Positions 17,547 through 25,475 of a stretch of 64,000 bases of DNA are shown here, piece after piece (the first letter of the stretch is position 1; each line of letters opens with the position of its first letter). The stretch comes from an uncultured Alteromonadaceae bacterium (GTDB lineage Bacteria; Pseudomonadota; Gammaproteobacteria; Enterobacterales; Alteromonadaceae). The notes beneath the pieces were generated by a model. That model did no database searches and was not told where the DNA came from. It saw nothing but the letters and a program-made list of their open reading frames with translations. The position numbers were made by a program, and so were the translations under genes. Location of the stretch: contig CANLWS010000001.1 of the NCBI GenBank assembly GCA_947494925.1, forward strand, positions 186,001-250,000, given 5' to 3'.

Positions 17547-17951
17547 ATGGATATAGGTGAAGTGGCAAAAGCGTCAAGAGTGGCAACTTCAACACTTCGT
17601 TATTACGAAGAGAAAGGCTTGATTAAACCACTTGGCCGTAACGGCCTCAGACGCTTCTATGCGCCTGAAATATTGCAAACTCTAGCCCTAATCACACTGG
17701 GCAGAAATGTCGGATTATCCCTTGATGAAATCAGAGAAATGCTTGTACCTAAAGGTCTTAAAATCAACCGTGCACAACTGTTAGCCAAAGCGGAAGAGCT
17801 GGATAAAAAAATTGCAGAGATGACAGCAATGCGGGATGGATTAAGGCATGCGGCGGTTTGTTCCGCTCCCAGGCACCTGGAATGTCCCAAATTCATGCGC
17901 TATGTCAATCTGGCAGGCAAAAGATGGTCAATGCCCGAGAATAAATATTAA
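17547..17951 (+). CDS. MerR-family transcriptional regulator
   Basis: A 134-residue protein with an N-terminal winged helix-turn-helix typical of MerR (MDIGEVAKASRVATSTLRYY then EEKGLI), a dimerisation helix near 75-105, and two cysteines in a short C-terminal segment (AVCSAP...LECPKF). I start at ATG 17547, preceded by AGAGGA. The cysteines could bind a metal or sense redox state, but spacing does not match SoxR or the metal sensors I know, so the signal is unassigned. The likely target is the divergent methyltransferase. Confidence 0.88.
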   Translation: MDIGEVAKASRVATSTLRYYEEKGLIKPLGRNGLRRFYAPEILQTLALITLGRNVGLSLDEIREMLVPKGLKINRAQLLAKAEELDKKIAEMTAMRDGLRHAAVCSAPRHLECPKFMRYVNLAGKRWSMPENKY

Positions 17952-18009
17952 GCCTTAACAAGAGTTCACGTCCTTGTGAACACACGGGACTATTAATTGG
18001 CCTGCCTTT

Positions 18010-21000
18010 TTACATGCGGTATTGCACACTCAAAGTCAGGCGTCTTTCGTTATAAAAAGTTTTATCGATGTTGTCTTCCCACTGATAGTAGTTTTCACGA
18101 GTCTCTTCGGTAAGGTTGGTTCCTTGTAGCGAGACAGTGAAGTTATCATTGATATCGTAGTTGACCGATGCATCAAGATACAAAGTTGGCTGAGTGTATT
18201 TGGCAAACACATAGTCACCAACGGTACGTTGTCCGTTGTATGTTTTACTACGATAATTGGCGGCTATCCGCGCTTGTAAACCGTCCTTTTCATACCATAG
18301 TGCAAGGTTTGCCTGATGTTCAGAGTTGTCAGACAAAGGGGTTCCAACACCATAGTAATCGGTGTTGCCACTTTCAGTTGGTGAGTAAGTGTAATTGGCT
18401 GTAGTGCCTAAGCCGCTCCAAAACCCATCAAGAAAATCAAAGCCTTGCTGGTAACCAATTTCCAGTCCCTTAACGTTACCGCCCGCAACATTTGCCTGTG
18501 TGGTAGTAGGTACCAGGCCAGTAAACTCTCCTGTGGACAAGTCGAAGCCACGTACGACACCGTCGCTGTCAGCAAAAGGTAAGAATACAGTTGTGCGTTC
18601 CAGCGAGGTTTCAAAATCCAGATAGAACGCCGCAATACTTAGCATGCCAGTGTCACTGAAATACCACTCATAGGACAAGTCATAGTTAGTTGAACGCCAC
18701 GGGTCCAGATTGGGGTTACCCTGTTGTGATGCCTGAGTGGCACAAAATATCGCACTGCCATCGGGCTTTTGTAAGTCACACGCAAGGATACGGGTGATGT
18801 TCACACCGCCAGCCAGGTTATTGGTATTATGCGGCGTCACATTTTCTGTATATGAGAATCGAAGGATCTGATCATCAGCCACATCAAACGCCAGGTTAAC
18901 CGAAGGCAACACATCAGTGTAATCCCGCTCAGTGTTAATCGTGCCCGCTGCAGGCGGTAACATACCCAGTGCACCATCCAGAATATAAGTCACTCCATTA
19001 TAGGTGGCTGTGCCATTTACACCTAGCTCTGACTGATCAATATCCAGTTCGGTTTTAATGTAGCGAACCCCCACGTTGCCACGGTACTCAATCTCACCAA
19101 TTTCGCCGTTTAAGTTCAATTGTAAATAGGCTTCACTAGTAGATTCATCGACTTTATAGGTATTGGCGCCATCAGGAGACTGAATATTTACGCCATAAAC
19201 ATCGTTGTGCCACCCTAAAGGATCTTTCATCGAATTTGGGTCAACAAAATACAATGAACCTAGTCCTGACGTGCCCTGAAAATCATCTATCTGAGAGATG
19301 TATCCACGAGATTGCAATTCCTCAAATGAAATAGGGGCGATATAACTTTCCCCTGTCTCCGGGGCCTGACTGGCACTGTCTTTCCAACGAGCCAGATAGG
19401 CGTCTCCGTATTGATTAGTTCTCGCTACGCCGCCAATCCAGGCTTCCTGTTCAACAGTACGCTCACCACGGCGCAGCCCTGCATCAATCGTGCTGACGTG
19501 TCCCCAGTCCGCGTTGTAGGTAAAATCTGCTCGGAATACGTCCAGCTCCGCATCACGTTTTGCCCCCGTTAAGTTGGCCGATGTCGCAGAATAACGGGCA
19601 ATGTTACTACCGAATCGCTCGGTCACAACTTCACCGTCTATTACTTGTGTACCGGGCAGACTCCAAGCTTGAGTGCCGCCTACATAACTTATCCCCACCG
19701 GGATCATGGTAAATGAATCAGGGACAGGCGTGCCATCAGGCAGCTGTGCATCGATGCCATCATAGCCCCAAGGGTTAACATCACTGATAGGCTCCCCACC
19801 TGGACCTTTATAGGTTGCACCCACTTGTGAGCCGCTATTGATGTAGGCATCCATTACACTCAAAGCATTGTCATGCCGGGCTTCACCATGGATCCAGCGT
19901 AACGACCCGCTGAAGTCTCCACCATTATCGAAGTGAAGCTCAAGGTTGGTGTTAATCGCTTCTTTCTCAATGGCATCTGCCTCAGAGTGCACCATTGTCC
20001 GGCGCGCTTGCAAAATTCCAGAGTTGAAGGAGTACAAATTGCCGTCCAGCGTTTCTCCGGCTGCAATGTTTTCATGTGCTGTCAATCCATTCTGATCTGG
20101 GTTAAACCAACCTGTTTCGGCCTGCCACGCCATTGATGCAATGAAACTGGACTGGGTTCTGAATTCTTCCATATCGGTGTAAAACACATCACCAATAAGA
20201 GAAATATCATCAGTTATCTGCCATTGGAATGAGCCATTCACGCCTAGTCTGTCTCTTTCAAGAAACTGATTCCCGGCCTGGTGACCCTGAAAGGAATAAA
20301 ATGCATCGTTGCTGTCACCATCAAAAGTGGCATCCACATTATCGCTGACAAAGTTGCTCTGTTCATTGGCAACAAATCCCCAATCGTTGCCAGTTGAGCC
20401 TGTGACATAGTCAGCCAGATTCTTGGTTGACTTTGAGATGTTCAGTGTCGCACCAAATTCCCTATCATGGTTGTAACCAATAAAGGCCGAAGCCCCCGTA
20501 TCCGTTTCATCTCCCATTGAGCCATCTGTCACCTCAGCCTTGGCATTCACAGTAAAACCTTCGTCCAGCATGAATGGGCGGTACGTTTTAAGGTCAATTA
20601 CGCCTGAAATACCACCTGCGACAGTTTTAGCCTGAGTGGATTTCATTACATCCAGACCTGAGACCATGGTAGACGGAATATCAGTGAAGTTAGGTTGGAC
20701 AGTAGTAACTGAGCCTGCGGACAACATTTGTTCACCGTTGAGAGTCGTGGACACCTGATTAGCACCACGAATGTTGACCGAGGATCCTTCTCCGCCCGAG
20801 CGATTGATTTGCACACCTGTTATCCGTTGCAAAGAATCTGCAATGGTTGCATCCGGCAACTTACCTATATCTGTTGCCGTGATGGAATCAGTGACGGAAT
20901 CAGCGAACCGTTTGTTGTTCATGGATTGAACCAACGAACTGCGTAGCCCTCTGACAACAATCACTTCGGTCTCGTCTGTCGAAGATTGTGAAGACTGTGT

Positions 21001-21099
21001 ATCAGTCTGCTGTGCAAGCAAGCTCCCGGGGAGTAACATTAGCCCGGTGAGTATGCTGATACTCAATGCGCTGCGTTTAAAAGTTTTAATTGAAGACAT
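18010..21099 (-). CDS. TonB-dependent receptor, probable mannan-oligosaccharide transporter
   Basis: A 1029-residue outer-membrane receptor. It has a signal peptide ending near SLLAQ, a TonB-box-like EVIVVRG, a plug domain (IGKLPDATIADSLQRITGVQ, VNIRGANQ, SGVIDLKTYRP) and a 22-strand barrel ending in LSVQYRM. The IGKLPDATIADSLQRITGVQ plug belongs to the large carbohydrate-type receptors common in Alteromonadales and Xanthomonadales. It lies 99 bp downstream of the GH26 lipoprotein gene on the same strand, with no terminator seen, so both are probably one transcript under the CCGG operators at 24.5 kb. Substrate inferred from context. Confidence 0.9.
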   Translation of the reverse strand: MSSIKTFKRSALSISILTGLMLLPGSLLAQQTDTQSSQSSTDETEVIVVRGLRSSLVQSMNNKRFADSVTDSITATDIGKLPDATIADSLQRITGVQINRSGGEGSSVNIRGANQVSTTLNGEQMLSAGSVTTVQPNFTDIPSTMVSGLDVMKSTQAKTVAGGISGVIDLKTYRPFMLDEGFTVNAKAEVTDGSMGDETDTGASAFIGYNHDREFGATLNISKSTKNLADYVTGSTGNDWGFVANEQSNFVSDNVDATFDGDSNDAFYSFQGHQAGNQFLERDRLGVNGSFQWQITDDISLIGDVFYTDMEEFRTQSSFIASMAWQAETGWFNPDQNGLTAHENIAAGETLDGNLYSFNSGILQARRTMVHSEADAIEKEAINTNLELHFDNGGDFSGSLRWIHGEARHDNALSVMDAYINSGSQVGATYKGPGGEPISDVNPWGYDGIDAQLPDGTPVPDSFTMIPVGISYVGGTQAWSLPGTQVIDGEVVTERFGSNIARYSATSANLTGAKRDAELDVFRADFTYNADWGHVSTIDAGLRRGERTVEQEAWIGGVARTNQYGDAYLARWKDSASQAPETGESYIAPISFEELQSRGYISQIDDFQGTSGLGSLYFVDPNSMKDPLGWHNDVYGVNIQSPDGANTYKVDESTSEAYLQLNLNGEIGEIEYRGNVGVRYIKTELDIDQSELGVNGTATYNGVTYILDGALGMLPPAAGTINTERDYTDVLPSVNLAFDVADDQILRFSYTENVTPHNTNNLAGGVNITRILACDLQKPDGSAIFCATQASQQGNPNLDPWRSTNYDLSYEWYFSDTGMLSIAAFYLDFETSLERTTVFLPFADSDGVVRGFDLSTGEFTGLVPTTTQANVAGGNVKGLEIGYQQGFDFLDGFWSGLGTTANYTYSPTESGNTDYYGVGTPLSDNSEHQANLALWYEKDGLQARIAANYRSKTYNGQRTVGDYVFAKYTQPTLYLDASVNYDINDNFTVSLQGTNLTEETRENYYQWEDNIDKTFYNERRLTLSVQYRM

Positions 21100-21198
21100 A
21101 TTTCTATCCTAGGTACTAATTCTGTTCCCAAGGCGCACTCATCACGTTTTATCTCGATGCGAACTGCGCCTGAAATGCTTTTTCTAATCGCCCAGCGT

Positions 21199-24100
21199 CT
21201 ATTCGAACACCACGCTGTCGATGAAATATTGTGATTCTGTTGCGCTGTTAACCGCTCCCTGGAATCGCACACCAAAGCCTTGAATGCCGTCCCAGTCAGA
21301 TATATCAACCGAAAGGGATACACCTTGGGGGGTCACTGCAAAGGCACCTTCATCACGCCAGTTTCCATCTTGGTCTTTAGCCCAAAGCTGCGCTGTTACT
21401 CCGTCACCGGCATTAACTGCATATGCATTGACATGTAAGCTACTGACGTTGCCCAAGACCAAACCTTCTGCCGGATAGGTTTGCAGTATGATGTTGTCAT
21501 CACCGTCGACTAATTGAGTTTTACCTGACAAGGAACTGTCTCCGCCAGTCTGCCAATCTGAAGAAAGCGCCAATCCCGCTGCCGGACTCCAGTTGACCTG
21601 GAATTCCCATTCTCCTGTTCCCTCGAAGTCAAACATGACAGTGTCATCCAATCGCACGTTGTCAAAATAGAATTTTGCATTACTTGCGGTTGCATCAAAG
21701 TTTCGAATTTGTAAACCAAAGCCTTGCAGAATATCTAAGTCGGCCACATCGATAGACAGCTCTACTCCGTTTTCAGCCACCAAAGTTTCACCGGCATCAC
21801 GCCATACACCATCGCTGTCTTTAGCCCACAATTTGATAGTTGTTGCATCGCCTGTATCAACAGCATGAGCACTCACATGTAGCGTACTGATCCCTGCCAC
21901 ATCGATTCCGCCTTCAGGATAGGTTTGGAAAATGACATCCGTCGCTCCTTCAACCACGCTCAGATCTTTGATGATGGTTAGTGCCCGAGCACCACTTGCT
22001 GCCCAGTCATCGGTGACAGTCAAACCAGGTGTGCCTGCCCAGTTTATCTGGCTTTCGAAACCTGATGTCTCAGGTTCAAAGTCATAGATAACAGCGTCAT
22101 CAAGACGTACGTAATCAAGATAAAATTCAGCCGCTGTGGCAGTCACATCAAAATTCTCAATCTGAAGACCAAAGCCCTGCACTGTGTCGATATCTGAGAC
22201 ATCGATCGATAGAGCAAGGCCGCCTTCGGCGATAGGTGTTGCCCCAGCATCGCGCCAGACACCATCCGCATCTTTTGCCCATAATTTGATGGTAGTTTCT
22301 GCACCTGCATTAACAGCATGAGCGTTGAGGTGCAAAGTCGATACGTCTGTAACGTCGATGCCGTCTGCAGGATAAGTTTGCAAAATAACCGAAGTCGGGC
22401 CATCTTCTGCACTAAGGTCTTTCATCACATGCACTGAACGCGCACCGCTTGCTGCCCAGTTATCTGAAGTCGTTAAACCACTGGTGGGGCTCCAGTTGAC
22501 CTGCGCTTCAAAGCCGCTCGTGCTCACATCGAAACTTGCATAAGTGCCTGCCTCTATTTTGGCCTGTCCGCCTGGCAAATCCGCCAGATTGATCAGACCT
22601 TGATAGGCATAATTTGCATCCACTTCAGTGGGATCAGCGCCCTGTGGCCCAATCACTGAATCAGGGTTCCAGAACTCAGAATTCCAGGTAATGAAGAAGG
22701 ACCACCAGGCATTTTGTTCATGCATAAGTGATACATCAGGGATGGTTCCGGTTTCTGTCAGAGCAACCAGTTTCTTACCGTTATGCCTGTCTTTCAGCGT
22801 GTTGTATTGGCTGGCAAATGTATTGGTGTCGTCGTTGCGAGGATCGGCGTAACCATCGAATCCGACTATATCCACATACCCATCGCCCGGATACCAGTCT
22901 TCTCCCAGTCCATTTGTATGAGTGAATACCCAGATCAAATTGTTCAAACCATGCTCATTGGTCATTCTGTCGTACATCAACAACCAAAGCTCTTTAAACG
23001 ACTCGGCTCCTTTTGATCCCCACCAGAACCAGCCACCTTCAGCTTCGTGCAAGGGACGCCAAAGTACCGGGATATCTGCATCGGCAAGTTTTTTCAGCTC
23101 CATTGCCACCGTGTCAATGTCAGCCAGTAGTTCGGCATATTCAGTGCTCGATGTATCCGCCAGCGCTGCCGCGAAGTCAAATGTAGTGCCGTCAGTGTAA
23201 AAGCTACCATCACCGCTACCAGTGTTGCCACTAGGTGCTCGCCAGTGGAACAAGGCTGATAACATGACGTTCTTTTCCTGATGGGCAGCGATCATCGATT
23301 CAGTTAATCCTGAAAAATCATCACCCGCAAAAGAAGCGGAGTAGTTCATGTAGTCAAAGGCAACAATGGCGGGCGCATCATCCCCTGTGGCCGCGATGAT
23401 TTTTTCTGATTCAATAAGCGGGAAGCTGTCACCCACTTTTTGCGGGAACTCTGTTTGTCCTGACAGTGTGTACTGCACATAGTTGGAAGTGAGATATTCC
23501 ATAGTAGCCAAAGCACTTGCAGTGGCATCAGGGTTAACCAAACTTGGGGCTACGGGCAGAGGTGCAAGCGGCGCTGCTGCAGGAATAAGTGAAATACTAT
23601 CGATTCGGTAGTAGCTCCAACCTCCACCTACTTCGATTGTATTACTGCCGTCCTCAAGTTTAACGACACCAACTCTAAGCTCACCCCATTGTCCGGTGGC
23701 ATCCAACTGAAACTCGCTTAACACACCATTTACTAGTGCATTGCCGACTTTACCACCATAGTCAGATGGGATGGCATAACGAATAAAGAGTGTGTAAAAG
23801 CCCGGTTGGTCGTTGATGTTGAAAATGACCGAATGGCCAGGTTCAAGATCAGCTGTATGTACGTCACCATCCGCACCACCGATATATTGGTCGTCGCCTG
23901 GGCGGGCCAGACTAGCACTGGACAATACTGTAGTTGGATCGTCAACATCCAACGTTATCACGGAATCCGGGTCGAATACCGTGACTTCAACTGTATCAAT
24001 CAAAGGCTGACCATCTTCACCGGTTGCAGCGGAACCGTCAGAATTTACCGCCGCGACTTCGAAGATCAGTTTGTCAGAAATAATGCTGGCAGGCACGTCG

Positions 24101-24396
24101 AATGAGATTGTTGCTGCACTGGGGTCATCAATAGTGACAGTCGCGCCACCAATTTGTGTCCATTGCAACGATTGGCCACTTACAGTGCCAACTAGTCTGC
24201 TGGTCAATGACACTCTCGCACCTGGTGAAACTTCCATATTGGCGGGCGCTATTACATTTAATGGTTTTTCTTCCGGCGTGTAAGTTGCCGTTTCAGTATT
24301 AAGGGATTCCCCTCCCAGGCAACCACTTAAACTTATTACGACAGCTGCACTCAGCAGGGCTCGCAGAATACTTGGTTGTGAACTCGAACTTGTCAT
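21199..24396 (-). CDS. GH26 endo-beta-1,4-mannanase lipoprotein with CBM35-like and three tandem C-terminal domains
   Basis: A 1065-residue protein. The lipobox LSGC puts the lipidated Cys at 26, so it is probably anchored to the outer membrane. Domains in order: a beta-rich, Ig-like region (45-145); a CBM35-like mannan-binding domain (160-272, DDQYIGGADGDVHTADLEPG); a GH26 catalytic domain (about 290-600) with acid/base Glu451 in WRPLHEAEGGWFWWG and nucleophile Glu548 in LVALTETG; and three tandem repeats of about 150 residues (622-772, 773-923, 924-1065). Each repeat has the pattern QTYP...LWAKD.DG.WRD.G...QGFG, resembling carbohydrate-binding beta-sandwiches. It cleaves beta-mannan at the cell surface; the TonB receptor downstream takes up the products. 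Confidence 0.92.
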   Translation of the reverse strand: MTSSSSQPSILRALLSAAVVISLSGCLGGESLNTETATYTPEEKPLNVIAPANMEVSPGARVSLTSRLVGTVSGQSLQWTQIGGATVTIDDPSAATISFDVPASIISDKLIFEVAAVNSDGSAATGEDGQPLIDTVEVTVFDPDSVITLDVDDPTTVLSSASLARPGDDQYIGGADGDVHTADLEPGHSVIFNINDQPGFYTLFIRYAIPSDYGGKVGNALVNGVLSEFQLDATGQWGELRVGVVKLEDGSNTIEVGGGWSYYRIDSISLIPAAAPLAPLPVAPSLVNPDATASALATMEYLTSNYVQYTLSGQTEFPQKVGDSFPLIESEKIIAATGDDAPAIVAFDYMNYSASFAGDDFSGLTESMIAAHQEKNVMLSALFHWRAPSGNTGSGDGSFYTDGTTFDFAAALADTSSTEYAELLADIDTVAMELKKLADADIPVLWRPLHEAEGGWFWWGSKGAESFKELWLLMYDRMTNEHGLNNLIWVFTHTNGLGEDWYPGDGYVDIVGFDGYADPRNDDTNTFASQYNTLKDRHNGKKLVALTETGTIPDVSLMHEQNAWWSFFITWNSEFWNPDSVIGPQGADPTEVDANYAYQGLINLADLPGGQAKIEAGTYASFDVSTSGFEAQVNWSPTSGLTTSDNWAASGARSVHVMKDLSAEDGPTSVILQTYPADGIDVTDVSTLHLNAHAVNAGAETTIKLWAKDADGVWRDAGATPIAEGGLALSIDVSDIDTVQGFGLQIENFDVTATAAEFYLDYVRLDDAVIYDFEPETSGFESQINWAGTPGLTVTDDWAASGARALTIIKDLSVVEGATDVIFQTYPEGGIDVAGISTLHVSAHAVDTGDATTIKLWAKDSDGVWRDAGETLVAENGVELSIDVADLDILQGFGLQIRNFDATASNAKFYFDNVRLDDTVMFDFEGTGEWEFQVNWSPAAGLALSSDWQTGGDSSLSGKTQLVDGDDNIILQTYPAEGLVLGNVSSLHVNAYAVNAGDGVTAQLWAKDQDGNWRDEGAFAVTPQGVSLSVDISDWDGIQGFGVRFQGAVNSATESQYFIDSVVFE
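21202..22533 (-). repeat. Three tandem in-frame repeats encoding C-terminal beta-sandwich domains
   Basis: Three units inside the GH26 gene: 22081-22533, 21628-22080 and 21202-21627. Units 1 and 2 are both 151 codons; unit 3 is 142 codons and more divergent. The first two share most residues, including TIKLWAKD and GVWRDAG, which indicates internal duplication. Confidence 0.85.
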
Positions 24397-24502
24397 CTCT
24401 CACCTCTTGGTTTCACCCGGTTTGTCGCTTATTAGATAAACGCTAAATCACCATCGAAACAATCCCTAATATTCATTTCGAATAGTTGCATCAAAAGCTA
24501 AT

Positions 24503-24514
24503 GTAACCGGTTAC
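24503..24514. promoter_or_regulatory. LacI-type operator upstream of GH26-TonB receptor genes (site 1)
   Basis: Perfect GTAACCGGTTAC, 107 bp upstream of the GH26 start and nearest to it of the three sites. Likely the main operator of the mannanase/receptor transcript. Confidence 0.82.
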
Positions 24515-24529
24515 TTTTTTTGTCATTTT

Positions 24530-24541
24530 AAAACCGGTTAC
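24530..24541. promoter_or_regulatory. LacI-type operator upstream of GH26 (site 2)
   Basis: AAAACCGGTTAC: the right half is perfect and the left half differs at two positions. Its centre is 27 bp from site 1. Confidence 0.65.
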
Positions 24542-24561
24542 AAGTCATCTTAATTAGAATG

Positions 24562-24573
24562 TTAACCGGTTTC
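24562..24573. promoter_or_regulatory. LacI-type operator upstream of GH26 (site 3)
   Basis: TTAACCGGTTTC keeps the AACCGGTT core. Its centre is 32 bp from site 2. Three near-regular sites suggest cooperative binding. Confidence 0.6.
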
Positions 24574-24785
24574 ATTAGTTTGTTTAGTAGTATTTCCGTA
24601 AAATGTAGTTTATCTGATAGTGAATTACAACCACTTTCTTACAACTTTTTTACATTTTTTTATCTCAGGAAAGGCGTTCATATCTGAGTAACTTATGGTT
24701 TTTTCAAGAATGTTAAATTCAGCTCTTCGAATCTCAGATTGTTGCAACAGGATCGGCCAAACACCTTTTCCCACAACGTTCACCA

Positions 24786-25277
24786 TCATTTTATGTAGGC
24801 CTGAATTGCCCTTTTTGTTGATTCAAATGCCAATTTATTTTGCTCAATCTTGTTGGGGGGCAACCAAATAATTTGACTGATCTCTTCTTTCTCTATGTTA
24901 AAAAATGGTTGCTGAGCACAGCGAATTTCAAAAACACTTTCTACCGTATTATATTCAACATCTCTGAACAGATAAGGATTGGCGAAGGAAAACAGGTAGT
25001 TCAGGTTCTCGACCTTAAATGCCAGTTCCTCCTTCAGTTCTCGTACCAAGGCCTGTTCCAACGATTCGCCTGGATCAACAAATCCACCCGGCAGATCGAG
25101 TAGTCCCTTGCCGGGTGCTTTTGCTCGTGCGGTTAACAGCACATTACCCTGAACATTAATAATCGCAGACACAGCCGCTGCGACATTATGGAAATAGGTG
25201 AAGTGACATTTGCTACACTGGTACTGATTAGCCTGCAGTTTTGTAAAAGATGATTCTCCGCACTTGGCGCAAAACAC
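24786..25277 (-). CDS. NUDIX hydrolase with N-terminal zinc ribbon
   Basis: A 163-residue protein. A CxxC...CxxC zinc ribbon (Cys3, Cys6, Cys21, Cys24) precedes a NUDIX domain whose box reads G-x5-E-x7-R-E-L-x-E-E-L with Ala where the final Gly usually stands. The ribbon plus NUDIX layout resembles NudC-like and ADP-ribose/NADH-type hydrolases. The substrate should be a nucleoside diphosphate linked to another group. It has its own upstream region carrying a CCGG palindrome like those of the mannan genes, hinting at shared regulation; a sugar-nucleotide substrate is only a guess. Confidence 0.87.
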   Translation of the reverse strand: MFCAKCGESSFTKLQANQYQCSKCHFTYFHNVAAAVSAIINVQGNVLLTARAKAPGKGLLDLPGGFVDPGESLEQALVRELKEELAFKVENLNYLFSFANPYLFRDVEYNTVESVFEIRCAQQPFFNIEKEEISQIIWLPPNKIEQNKLAFESTKRAIQAYIK

Positions 25278-25337
25278 AATTAATCCCTCTTTTTCTCCAC
25301 CAGAATTTTTAAAGATTACACAAACGCCGGCAAAAAT

Positions 25338-25349
25338 GTAACCGGTTTC
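25338..25349. promoter_or_regulatory. LacI-type operator upstream of NUDIX gene
   Basis: GTAACCGGTTTC, one base off the perfect palindrome, about 60 bp upstream of the NUDIX start and after the terminator of the neighbouring receptor gene, so it can only serve the NUDIX promoter. Confidence 0.65.
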
Positions 25350-25410
25350 TATATTGTTGCATAGATTACATCTGCATATAAAAAGTCATAGCCCATGGTG
25401 AAAGACATTA

Positions 25411-25444
25411 AAAAACCCCATAAAATATGCGAAATTTTATGGGG
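25411..25444 (-). terminator. Rho-independent terminator of the TonB receptor gene
   Basis: An 11-bp perfect stem (CCCCATAAAAT / ATTTTATGGGG, 25416-25426 and 25434-25444) with a 7-nt loop. On the minus strand it is followed by a T run. It lies about 30 bp past the receptor stop. Confidence 0.88.
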
Positions 25445-25475
25445 TTTGTTTAACTAGCAATTGAATTGGCTCTGA

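Larger units (their letters stand above)
24397..24785. other. Intergenic region with triple operator cluster
   Basis: A 389-bp gap between the GH26 gene and the NUDIX gene, AT-rich. It holds three CCGG palindromes (listed separately) within about 70 bp, upstream of the GH26 start; the remaining 200 bp show no gene I can support. Confidence 0.7.

Noticed and set aside
17964-17981. GTTCAC...GTGAAC hairpin after the MerR gene as a terminator
   Set aside because: Only a 6-bp stem and no T tract follows; too weak to call.
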